A stretch of 64,000 bases of DNA from Lepidurus packardi (lineage: Eukaryota > Arthropoda > Branchiopoda > Notostraca > Triopsidae). Made by a program: the position numbers and the translations under genes. The notes beneath the pieces are model-generated. The model was not told where the DNA came from and searched no databases. It saw only the letters and a program-made list of their open reading frames with translations. Shown here in pieces: positions 47,280 through 59,430 of this stretch (its first letter is position 1; every line of letters starts with the position of its first letter). The stretch is taken from assembly GCA_023053545.1 (NCBI GenBank), contig JAKZAN010000004.1:4340001-4404000 (forward strand), read 5' to 3'.

Positions 47280-47295
47280 GGGGGGGGGGGGGGGG
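47280..47295 (+). repeat. Homopolymeric G run
   Basis: Sixteen consecutive G, preceded by GGGA. The length should be treated as approximate because such runs are prone to sequencing error. Confidence 0.85.
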
Positions 47296-48357
47296 AGCCA
47301 GTAATTGAAGAGTTTTTTAACGGTTTAATGCGGACGCTCTATAGACTGCTTTCGCATTACTGAGCTAGGTAGTTTAACCAAAGCTTTACAAATGCCCATT
47401 AGCAAAGCAGTATATACCTTTTTCCACTCTCTTTTCAAGTTTGAACATAATTCCAGTGCGAAGGGCAAGAAATGTTCTCACTTCACGCCAAGATATTGAA
47501 GAGAATCATGAAACGCTTCTCTGACCGCTTTTGGATTGCAGAGCGGCAAAACATTTTTGAACTGCTATATAGTTTTGACCTTTTGGGCCGAGCTTGGTGG
47601 ATTGATGTTAAGGAAACTGTAGCAGAAGGCGGTAGGTTTCGAGTCCCTTAGTAATGTGCGATGTGCTTTGGCGTTTATTGACGCCTTACAGCGGATTTAT
47701 GCGTTGCGTTTGCTTTCATTTGCCATTTGTGGTTCATACTTTCGGGCTTTTTTAATTGCAGAAAAAGAGGTCCTGAGCCAAGATTTCCCCCCTCAATTCT
47801 TACTGTAGCGTGCAATGTATAGCGTGCATAAAAGTCTAGACGAGTAGCCATATATACCAAACCGTGTTGGGAGCAAAACGAGCTCAGGTTCGTTATCGTT
47901 ATGAGGAAGACTTTGTGGTTTGGCCAGGTTTTTTTTTGCTACACTACGTTATTAAATGTCCTTGGATATTATACGTGTTACAGATGTAATTGTCGACAGA
48001 GTCACGCCAGTCATCAACGCAATCCTTTTGTTATTTTTTTTTGCTGGTTACACTTTGTTCTTATTTTTTGCCCCTTAAAAATAAAAACATGAAAGCGAAA
48101 AAAAAGTAAATTAGGAAAAAAAAACTCGCTAAGGATTTGTCGTCGTGGTTTCTTAAGACTTGGTAGGCGCTTGTCAGGGTCTCTTGTCTTAGTCCGTGAC
48201 ATGTCTCGGGTTGCGTGCAAAACTCCTCAGACTCATTTGCATAAGCAATTATATCTTGGAGTGTTTCTCTGGCGATAATAGCGTAGCAGGAAACCAAAAG
48301 GAGGCAAGATTGATTTTTGTCTATTTGGCTTCTCTCCGAATGGGAAAATATTCATAC

Positions 48358-48485
48358 CTTCTGGGCTTAGGCCGTATGATTTCATGTCCCGCTCCAGCCA
48401 CAACCCCGTGACCCGGTCCCCAGTAATGGTCCGCGTCACGGAATTCCGGGATGGGAGGCGGAGCGCCTGTTGACGTCGAAGTCAT
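48358..48485 (-). CDS. Candidate alternative first coding exon, ankyrin/BTB gene
   Basis: On the minus strand an ATG in favourable context (agaaaATGA) opens MTSTSTGAPPPIPEFRDADH and continues through YWGPGHGVVAGAG to IIRPKPR. It is GC-richer and more protein-like than its surroundings. It ends at a donor AGAAG|GTATGA in phase 2, the same phase that the 37,059 exon requires. Joined, the sequence reads RPKPR-R-PGDMHRLSAGD. The intron would be about 11.3 kb. It may be an alternative promoter/first exon to 38,451-38,554, or belong to an unrelated minus-strand gene. No homolog is recognised. Confidence 0.45.
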
Positions 48486-51400
48486 TTTCTTTTACCGCTT
48501 TTGGGTGGCTATTCACAGCTTCATAGTTAAGATCCACCCTAAAGAACAAAAAAAGAAACAAAAATACAGATATAATCAAAAGAAGATAAGAGGTGAAATA
48601 CCAGTTAGATTGGTTACTACGTCTTGCAGAACCATGCCACTAAAAAAAATAGTCAAGAAAGCTCTTGGAACACTAATAATAGAAAAAAAAGAGGGGTAGA
48701 CTTTGAGGTTGGAAAAGGGAAAGAAAAACCGACATTCCTTGTGACTCAAGACAATTTCGTCACGGTGGGGAAACTGGTCGGCTTGGATTTTGTTCCTGGG
48801 CATGGGAACTAAATGTACTGACCACCCCAAATCTAGTTTAGTACTCGTAGAGTGGAATATCCGAATGAATCCTGTTAACCCTATACAAAGCTACACGTTG
48901 TTTCAGAAGTTCTAATTATTCTTTGAACTCGTTTACTTTTCGCATCACTGTGAAAAGTAAACTCTTTGCTGATTAGAAGAAACCTGTATGGCAAGTCTTT
49001 TTTTTTATATAGAAATTACGGGGTTTTCCATTTACCGTTTCTCGTTGCAAAATGTCAATCAACCAGCTTTGGGGAGGTTTTTTAGTCTCAAAGGCTACAA
49101 AGGTAGTCCAAGCAATTTACACACTATCTTCTAATTTGGCTTACCATTTTTTTGTGAATTTTTTTTTAGGGCAAATCGAAGTATTCTAGATTTTTTGGTT
49201 AGAAATTTCCTTTCTTTTGATTTATCAGCGTCATCTCTGAGGGTTAGTTGGAACTGAACTGTAGACTCTCCTTGTAGTACACATTGTATAGAAAGTTACC
49301 CGGTGTATCGTTTGATGGCGTGAAAGGCCCACGCGGTGCGGTATTTCTCCTACATGCCTGGCGTGCCTGAAATTCCGGCTGTTATCCACACAGGCAAGGT
49401 TTCACGTTTCATTAGAGCACAGTAACTAGTTGGAATGTTTTGAAAGGGCAAGTTTTTATCCCCTTCCATGTACCCCAAAAAACACGCAAGTTGAATTTTT
49501 TTGCCTATTAAATCCCCAGACTTGATTAAATTTATGCGACGAAAGAAAAAGAGCAAAGGATGGCAAAAAAATGGATAAAAAATCTTGAATACCTATTTAA
49601 TTTTTCTTGGCTCGTATGGCTTAGAATTAGAAGCCAAGAGAGCGAGCTGGAGGACTGACAATCTTGACAGGTATCGTGTGTTGAAAATCCCCAAGAATTT
49701 CTAATGGTGAGAGCAACTACACGAGCTGACGTCTAAAGTGAGGTAACTTTTTATCCGCATAGCTAAAAAAAAGACAATTCCTAATCAAGTTAAAGAGGTC
49801 GGCATGGTAAAAAAATAAAATGAAAATACTGTTGCTCCAAGATGGAACTCTCTTGCCTTAGGCCGAAGGTAATATCTCCTTGAAATCCCTCAAAGTTTCC
49901 GAAATTCTAAAGACAAGACTCTTTTGAGGTGGTATCACTTTTCAAAGTTTTAACTTCGGCCTAACGGTGAAAGGCAAATAGATAAGCCCGGAGAGCTAGG
50001 AAGGAACCTCATGGCAAACACGTAATAGTCGAACTACAATCAATCTAGAAGCGGCACATCTTTTGCGGCGCTCATTTGTACAATTGAGGCTCGTGACTCG
50101 GTCTTCCATGACCACCGACTGAGTCGAGAAAGCCGGCTCTGTAAAGCGATCGGGACTTGCATGTGCTATTGATTTATGACCCAGAAGGCGTCGCTGCGAT
50201 TATTCTCGGGCTCTGTTCGCCCTTCCCTTTACCGTGATGACAAAGTGACAAATGGGGATGAGGTATACCATGTGAAAAAGCAATCAAAGACGACTGTATA
50301 GTTACCAAGGCTTGCACAGCTTAAGACGGCAAAGAACCAACGTAATTCTTACTGGTTTTCCAATTGGCTGTTTTTTGTACTTTGCGTCCATCTTCCAACT
50401 CCTGGAAAACTTCGAGTTTAACTCGATAAGCTCTAGGTACTAGTACAACAGCATTTCGGGGTACAGGATATACGTACTGTACGTTATGCAACTATCACAT
50501 ATGGAGCCTGGGACCGTAAAAATCGGCTTGAGAAGGGGCTTTATATCAATAAAAACGCTAACGGAATCGGTTGAGATTGAAGACGACGCGCTGTTGACAA
50601 CTTTTGTAATTTCGTGTTGGGCACACACACACGCACATCTTGTGCTAAAGTAACAGGTCCATGTTTTGTAAGGGGTGTAAATTAAGAGTTGCATCAAGAA
50701 GCAAAGAGGGGAAGGCCATAAATGTCCGCACACGGGGCCAAGGAAGGCGAGTCGGCCGTTGAACTTGGCCCTGAATTTTCCACCTGCTGCCATCAGCTAT
50801 ATAGCGTTAGCTTGCTTTGCATGCATTAAAAAACCATAATCATGGACGATCGCGCCCTTTTTTTCTATTCTATATCCTCGAGTGCTAATTTTGTATTTCT
50901 TACTGAATATTTACGCAGACGTTTTCTCGCATTAAAACTTTCTAAGACATAAAACAACAACAACAACGCCAATTAAGCTCTAGGTATTTAAAAAGAGGAA
51001 TTCGTTTTCCCCATAGTGAATGTGAACCGAATAAATCCAGACCTGCGAATAGCATAACTCGGTTAATTAGTCCTCGAAGGATTTCGCCCAGGAAAGAAAA
51101 TGTAAACACGCCAGACTTAAACTGTGTCTCGTTTCTCTTCTAGTACTTTTGTGTATTATTCTCATTTATGTACGGTGTATCCTTTTTAGAAAGAGCATCG
51201 CTGTTTCGCCTTCTGGAGTTATGTGTATAAGGTTGCATAAAAAGTTTCACAATGCTGTAGAGCTGGAAGGACTAATCTCATCTTAATATGATTGCAGGGT
51301 TTGTGCATCTTGACCCGGTTCACGTCTGAAGCGCCCTTGCAGCTATTCCCTTGCATTTCCCCAACCGCTTTTTGGTACACAAGTGGCACAGTTTGGAGTC

Positions 51401-54400
51401 TGCCAAAGACGGGTAATTGACGGTTTGGCCCAGTCACCCATCGAACATCAGCAATGCAGTGCAATTGTGAGTTTTAACATACTAATGACGGTGTGGATAT
51501 ACCCGGACGTAACGTTTTAAACACCTTTAGGTTATAAAGGGACGCAGGCTAAAACATGTCCAGAAGTATTTCTCGAGGTCAGGAGGGCATAAACGTCTAC
51601 GAATTCGTCTTTACACTACATGAACTTTCCAATAAGGAAATTACCATACAGATCTTTTATATAGAGCATTGTTTGGGGCCCGGGGATTGTCCCCTTATAA
51701 CACTTGAAGCTAGTCTGCGCTGTTTATGCCAGTTAATCATAGTGTTGGCCAAGACCCGTTTGGCTCATCCATCACAATGCTGACAGAAGGTTTTGTTATA
51801 GGTGGATGCATCATTCCAATGTGAGGTCCGTATAGTTTATTTTCTGTAGTTATTTATTTATTTTTTCCTTTCTAAACTTTTGTTTTTGTCCGATTCGTTT
51901 AGGCAAATTATTGTCTAGGCAAATCAGCAGCTTTTTAGTAGCCAAGGACGCCCTGAGTTTTGGCACAGGCAAGGGGCGAGAGAGAAAAAATCATCATAGG
52001 AGGAAAAGAATGGAAGGGAGGCCTACGAGTTAGTTCGTTGAGGTTGAGAAGATTGTTTGGTGATGCGTGACACATAAATGATAGGAGATATCCTCCCCCT
52101 CTTTCTTGCCTTTCGATCCGACATAATCGGCTAGAAAATAACGACGTAGTCGTTATAAAGGAATTTGCATCAATCGAGGGCTCAAATTGCCTGAGAGAGG
52201 AGAAAGAGGAGAGCAGGGACGTGTATCTCGGGTTGGCGAAACAAAAAATATAAAAGTTGTACGCAGACAGCAACTTTTCCGTCATCTGAAGTCCTATCTT
52301 GACAGGTTACATTGTGCGACGTGCATGCCAGCGAAACTGATGACGGGTTTGGCTGGCGTGGGCAGCACACCTCCCTTCAAAATTCCAGTAAAAGGTGAAG
52401 TATCAACCCGTAACCGTTTCGTTATTTCCATCAACTTTTTCTTGGCCGTCGAGTACTGTAATTGACATGTCAAGCCAAGTATGAAATTGTGTCTATTCAA
52501 ATTCCGAAGCTGTTGTCAGTCATCTATGCCTTTTTTGCCGCTCTACATAACCTTATCTCGAGGCATAGTAACTAAACGGAATCCTTACCGGATTGTCTGG
52601 CCTATTGTAAACTTTCAGTTTATACTATCTACTCAAGGACGTTCTAGCTCAAATAGCAATTGGACGGCATTTGCCCGTAAATTCTAACCCATGTAAAGGA
52701 ACAGCATTGGCTTTTTCTGCTATGTCTATGTAGAAATATGTTAAAGTTAAGCGTACATAATAATTTTTTCTTTTAAATGAATAAGCTCAGCAAGTAAGCA
52801 TAGATTAGACACGCCATGCGTTTATTTCAAAGGTAATTTCTTTTATTAGTTTTATAAAACTAAAATCCTTTCAAAAAGCCATAAGACCACAATCTAAAGA
52901 ATATATCTCTTTTTTCAACTACTTATTGGCGAACTGTATGGGGTATGGCAGGCAAAATGCCAAATAAGTGAGTATAGAGTTCAAAGCTGAACAGTAGGCC
53001 AATAGATAGCGGGAACGACCGTTCAGCTAGATTAGCGGGTGACAAAACACGATGTAAGTACAAATCGCATGATCAAAGATCTTAGTACCAAGCGAATCTT
53101 AGTACGTCCGTTCGAGGTCCAAGAGGTTGTAAAAGTTGTGCGAAGACGCGCGAAGCAAGTTAGCGGCGACATGCGAACGTCGGATGTGATAGTAATTTGT
53201 TAGAATCTCAAAGCTTGAGGAATGCAAATTACGATTTTTTGTATTAGCTATATAAAAGATACGTTAGGAAGAAAAGAGTTCTTAAAAAGAATTCTCAAGT
53301 CAGTGTGGGCAAGCTATAGAAACCTCCCCGATTTGGATGGAAGAGGTAGGGGGAAAAATATGCACATTGCAGGTGACCATCGCATTCAAAAGAGACCTCA
53401 TGGATTTCCTGGCTTTTGCCAACTTGAAAAGAGACGGAGAACGATGAGAGTTGTTGAGATGGAACCAAACGAAAAAGCCCCCATGCAGCGCTGTGCAAGT
53501 GACGCAAACAAGAAAACCCAAATTAGATTCGGCTCTCATCAGCCTTCCTACCCCTTTATTCTAGCCACATTCTGATTCGTAGAAACCACCTTACGGCTTT
53601 AGTTTTTATGACTTCGTAGCAACGCTATAAAAGAAATAAATAAACTCTAAAAAAGAAGTTCTTTGCTGGAATATGAAAAGCTACTTACAAGGAGTTTCCA
53701 TGACTGAAACTTTAAGAAAAAAAAGTGGCCCCGGATTGGGGCGGAAGGTCGCGCCAAACAGATTTAATGAAACCACAAGGGGGTTAGAGTTTCAGATGTT
53801 TACGAATTCTAAATAACCTTGATAGCACAACAAGCAGTGCAGTTTTATGAAGCATTGTGGAAGAAAAGGGGAAACGTTGTCGGACCTTAGCTCTGCATAC
53901 ACTGTATGTGTTAGCCCATTGAGAACCCTAAAAGTATACGGACCCGAGAGGACTGTTGTTATGGTCCACTTTGGAATGCCAAGTTGCAACTCAACCTTGG
54001 ATTGAAAGAGCGAGCGAGCCAAAGTTTTCCAGGTTTTTGCCTTTGCCTCGTTCCATTAGGCCATACAGAAGGAAAATATTCTTGTATATACCTTATGGTT
54101 CGGAGGTATAAAGGGGCAAACCCATTTCTCCCGAGCTTGAAAAAAAATATTTAAAGGATGCTCTTTAGGCTTGCAGGCCCCCCAAAAGATGGTAACTCTA
54201 TGGTAAAAAAGATTCCACTTTTTGAGTTTTCTGGCTCTTTCACCGGCTAGACTGTAAGAATTCTTGTGCCACCCAAGACAATTTTCTTACTCCGTACTAG
54301 TGTTTTTAATCATGGTTATGCATCATTCCGTTTCACGTAACAACCCCGACAAGGGAATGTGTTGTAACGACGGGACAAGAATCGATGGAGAATAGTATAT

Positions 54401-57400
54401 TCGTCCATGTGGTGGAGATGGTCTTGGGGAGCGCAGTTTGCATCAATTAGGAAGAGCTTGGAGGCTTGCAGTCATTATAGGTATATAGGAAAGCTTTAAT
54501 TGTAGGGTAGCTTCTTGTTCAAGGGGTTTGAAAAAGAAGGGAAAGCAAAAACTAAGAACCTCCAAAAAAAGTAAAATTGAAATTCAACTTGAGCTTGGTC
54601 CACTTATTCTTAAAAGCATCACAAGTCTGAGATGTTTGAAAGCATTTAGTTTTGGATTTTTTATATGTTTTGTAATTCTTCTGACTGAAAGGTTTATTTA
54701 GGCTGCATTGCTTTATGAATTTTATCAGTTACATGTATCGGTGCTCCTACTTCCTCTGCATTTAAGGATTAAGAACCCTTGTATGAAAGGGAACTGGAAA
54801 ACCCCTTTTGACACTTCGAATATATAGTGCTTGGACCATTAGCTACGAGGTACTCTCATGGTCGTAATAACCACATGAAGTAGCACTTGTTCAACGAAGC
54901 GCAACTGGAAAACAAGAGGAAAACAACTCGCTAGAACTCTTTCGTTCCACTAATAGTAATGACTGTTTTCTGTTCATAACCCTGCTGGGAGTTCTTGATT
55001 CTAAGCGTTGTAAAGGACAGACACTCGTTGGTTCCACACCTCTGCCGTGTTTTACTGGAAAGGTAAGGAAAAAATAAAACAAGAAAGCAAGGGAAAAGAT
55101 GAGTTTGGGAAAGCCAAGATTTGCCAGACCGACGTGCCACGCCAGGAAATACCTCAACTAGATATTCTGTATACAGTTGAATAGACGTCCTTGTAAGGGA
55201 TGAGAAGAATGTTGGATTAACGTGGCATGTCCAGCAGCTGGGTGATGGACAGCCTTCATTAGTGTCTTCAGCCTTGGTCCGCGTCAAGCCACAATGATGC
55301 TTTGAGCCTTTTTTCGTTATTATTTTATTCGACGTTCTGCCAACTTTATATGCCGAAGTATTTCTGCATCATTACATTAGAGGGATAGGAACAATTAGTT
55401 TTTACAAAAACTGTCATTGGCACTGTATCTACACTGTAAGAATAGTCAGAAGCCTGTCGGATTCCTTAAGATCCATAGAATCAAAAGTATTAGCCGTAAA
55501 TACATAGATAAAGTCGTAAAGAACTAAAGGCGTGATAATGAAGTTCTGTGTTCGCAAAAAGGCTAGTTCAGTAGTGATAAACCACATTTTGTGGTCCTTT
55601 CAGCATATTACATTGGGGTTTAATCGTCGACTATTTACTTTCAAAAAGCCTCCCCTTGACGTTATTTGCCCACGTTATATGGCATCCGAACTTGGTACGT
55701 ATTAGCAGGAAGAAATGGACCATTAGGAAGCGAGCGAGTTGTAGTTTTTGTTTTTATTAGCATAAAAGGGGGGAAAACACAAAGTTGGGCCAGAAAAGCA
55801 GAGGTAACGCCCGTTTTTATTGGCGTTGGTATAATGACGATCCTTTTTTGCTTTTCCATAGCCAGAATAATGAGAGGGAACCGAGAACGAGAAGCTAAAG
55901 AAAAAGACGGAACGAAAGCCCCCGGTTTTCTTGATTATGTCCCTATATATATATGCACACCTCGGAAAAGTTATTAGTTGCCTGCGAGGAGCAAGTGCTA
56001 ACAGGCATGGGGATTTTTTTTTGTTCGGCTCTGGCTTTTTAGTTCCCTCTCAGCTACCAAATTACGTGGAGGCGTGGCCCTATCTCTTTTATTGCTGAGG
56101 TATACCTTCACTTCTCTCATCCATGGACTTATATGGGACCATCCAAAAACGTGCTAAAGCTGGGGGCCTCCCCGTTATTTCTATGCTTCCAACGGCATCA
56201 GGCTTTATATAACTTGAAACTTTTTCCTGTCCTAGGAGAAGATGTACTGTATAGTACGAAACTTGGACCATTTTTGCACACAAAAAGGCCTCGCAGGAAT
56301 CATGTATACACACCTCTTCTTCCTTTTTTCCCGGGGTTCTATATGACTGCAATTGAAGACTTAGAAAGGTTACAACCGGAGTATAAATGATGTCTACACA
56401 TAGACCATAAAAATTCACTTGTCGCCGTAATTAAATACTCGCGATTAGTTTTCTTTCCCCTTTTTTTAAGCGCGGGTCAAGGCGTGTGAATAGATACATT
56501 ATTAAGTTTACTGTGACTCGTGTAATTAAATATAAGTTGATCGAATGGATACGAAGTTCTGAAAGTTCGAAGAAAATTGGAAAAAATAGAGGAAAATTAT
56601 AAATTTCAATTCTTTAAGGAATTGCTCGTAGTTTTTCTTAGAAATTACAGTACTTAAGGCGAGTTTGCTGTAGTTGTGTGCAACCCCTTATTTGAGGCTG
56701 TAAGTCATAAGCAAGAAAGGGGATCCTGGCGGAATCCACGGAAGTACTGCGTCCTTATGTAATTCCCAGGGCAAAAGGGTCACATGTGTCTAAAAGCTGC
56801 GTGCTATAATATGCAAAATAATATTCCGTTCTGGTCCGTGAAGCGCTTTGGGCAGACTTTTCGTTCCCCCCCCCCCAAATTTTTTACCGCTTCGTGTCTG
56901 ATCGTTTTGCCTTCTTGGAAAGGTTGTATGGAAAGGAATAGGGAGATGAGCAAAGTCCTCCTCATATTCAATATGCAAAGTATAACCTAAAAGTATACGT
57001 TTTGAACGCGCATCCTTTAGGGAAATGGAAGCAATAATGGACTTCCTCCGTGAAGAAAAAATTCCTCTAATTGGTTGGAAAAGACAGATTTTTATTTATT
57101 TTTTTATTTTGGAGCCTCCCAAAAAGGGAGGGTGGAAATATATTACGTCTTTTTTACCGTTCGAACGAAACTTCCGCGAGCTCATTTCCCCCCAGAATGC
57201 GTCTTTGTATGCGCGAAAGAGAAGCATAGCTCCGCGTCCTTGACAAGGTAATAAAAATCAAGCAAGAAACTCGATTATCATAAAGAAACGATTTGAATGC
57301 TTCTCGAACCCGTGCTGGGTACGTTCAAGAGTTGTGCTGCCTCGGCCCCAGTACATTAACGTTAACCTACAGCGCTTTTCTTTCAAGACGACTGGCTGCT

Positions 57401-57837
57401 GGCTTCTCGTCCTTTTTAGCCACCACACAAAGAACAAAAATATACACCTATATGCTGGGCGCCGACCTTCCGTTTGGCGTTTTTCGTATAGGGTATATAA
57501 CGTAAGCGAGGCTCTGTAGCTTTCAAGGACCTAAATTGACTCCCTAACTTGATGAACCTATAATACGAGGATCTTCTTTTCGTACCTATCCTTACTTTTC
57601 TTGTAGCCATCATGGTAAAGCCCCATAATACTTAGAAAATAGTTCAAGTTCCCTTTATGCTAATGTGTATCCTATTTTTTTTTTGGTTCAAAGGCCAGCT
57701 ATAGTTGGCTGCCTAATTAACTGTAAACCTATAATATTGTGCCTTAGAACCTGTTGATTTTTTTTATCTGAAAAGCTTGGAGCTTTTCGGATTCAAAATG
57801 AACAGAACGATCTAAGATTAATTAAAAGCTAGTCGAA

Positions 57838-57945
57838 ATTGACTTAAATGAATGAAATAAAATATAAAAAGCTAAATATAAAAATAGAATACAAAATAAA
57901 AGAAAAATTATTACGTATAAAATCTAAATAAATTAAATAGTAACA
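57838..57945. repeat. A-rich low-complexity tract
   Basis: Roughly 105 bp with almost no C and very few G, built of AAAT/TAAA-like words. Candidate matrix-attachment or nucleosome-depleted DNA, with no coding potential. Confidence 0.6.
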
Positions 57946-59337
57946 ATTTTTCTTAGGACAGTTTAAGCAAAGTTTGGAATGTTGAAGGTGTATAGTACTA
58001 TTCTTGTTTGCGCCGTATTTTAATCAAAGACTATATTGACATATTTATTAGGGACAAGTACAACTTTAGTTTAGGTCTTTTTTTTCAGAGCTTCTAACGG
58101 AGTAACGAGAAGTTTTCGTTTCCTTTGCCTTTTTCGTGGTTTTCTTTTTGGTATCTTTGCTTGACGTAATAAGTAGTAATACTGTTTAGGAAGGGAGCGA
58201 TTCTGTCTGGATGCGTTTGGGGGTTTTAATTCCAAATTCCGCTCAGTATTATATATGTGTATTGTGAGTGTAATTACGAAGAGATAAATATGCCAAGGCT
58301 CAAAATTACAGCACTGGCAAAGTGCACTTGAGAATCAAGACGATGCCATGTCGCGTGCGTTAGGAAGGGCCAAATCCAAAAATACTTTTTTAGCTCCATC
58401 AACAGCAAATATCTTTTTTTTCTTGCTTGGACACAGAAACCGCAAAGCGAGGAAAATAAGAGTGTGTAAAGTTAGTGTGGACATGACCAAGACTTGGAGT
58501 AATGGAGAAAAAAGGTAACAAAAAAACCGGTTGAGATACTTCGATATCACAGTTACCTGTGACGAAAAAGTCAGGACTTTGCACCTCCGAGCGGTATATC
58601 CAATGGGCTGTGTAATGTGTATGTGGGCATTACCATGTACTGGGCGCCAGGTCAAGGGCCTTTACTTTTTTTACTTTTATTAATTAATAATTATTATGAT
58701 TTATCAAGAGCACATTCAAATCACTGTCGAATCAAGCCTTCCTCTGGTGCGCAACACTTCTGACATTCATCACCATCCTACACTGAATTGAACGTTGGCA
58801 CACAGATCATTGATGTCCTAAAGTTCTCAGCCTGTTTTACTTCGAGGTCCTGGTGGTTCTTTTCCACGGAGCTAATGTGCGTATGTATGTGTGTGTGGAC
58901 CTGGCGTTCTTTGAAGCACATTCACGTTGTAAGGAATCTGTAATGGTGCCAGTCATTCACAAACACCTTCCTGCTGGCCTGCAGCTATGCTTTTCGCACA
59001 TGCTGACTGAATTCGTGAACCAAAAACCGGTATCAAAGACACACACACAGTGTTAGTGTCTATAATAGCCCCCGCGCGCCCCAATTCGCACTAGAGAAAA
59101 CTGCATACAAACTCACTCACATTCACAGTGTTCAGTAAAAATTCGTCAAGCGAATTATGATTACGTCAGTTTTCATTATTCTGACAACTTACGGATTTCA
59201 CTATTCAAAAAATGTGCATGAGCGTCAAATACGTCTGGGCATGCCTTTTTCAACGACAAGGTATTGACTTTTCTTTCTGAAAATTACGATGACTTTTATT
59301 TTCTTACGTTTTTACCACTCTCTCACTCGCTATCTAG

Positions 59338-59430
59338 GAGGCCGAGGTGGCCATGCAACCAGAATGCGGATGATCGACTGCCAGTACTTGTGCTTGGGTC
59401 GCCTCCTGGCTTGCTGGCTGATGGACACAG
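59338..59430 (+). CDS. Orphan candidate exon
   Basis: A 93-bp segment between a strong acceptor (pyrimidine tract, then ctatctag) and a strong donor (CACAG|GTGAGG). It is open in two frames, one reading RMRMIDCQYLCLGRLLACWL and the other NADDRLPVLVLGSPPGLLAD. The following 330 bp stay open in overlapping frames and contain another acceptor/donor-like cluster near 59,690. No family is recognised. It could be an exon of an unseen gene or of a noncoding RNA. Confidence 0.25.

Larger units (their letters stand above)
38555..48357. other. Gene-poor DNA, possibly the first intron of the ankyrin/BTB gene
   Basis: Nearly 10 kb with no recognised protein family on either strand. It contains a TATA-linked small ORF (39,623-39,888), an 18-bp palindrome (42,831-42,848), imperfect tandem repeats (42,119-42,212 and 46,647-46,685), a polypurine tract with a G-quadruplex motif (46,299-46,321) and a 16-G run (47,280-47,295). 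The longest open frames, near 45,590-46,218, overlap in several frames and look unconstrained. Confidence 0.5.

Noticed and set aside
47630-47650. Second tRNA B-box-like word (ggtttcgagtccc)
   Set aside because: No acceptor-stem pairing or A-box at the expected distance.
53095-53130. tRNA-like B-box (gttcgaggtcc)
   Set aside because: The spacing is wrong by one base, no A-box or cloverleaf pairing could be found upstream, and no T run follows.
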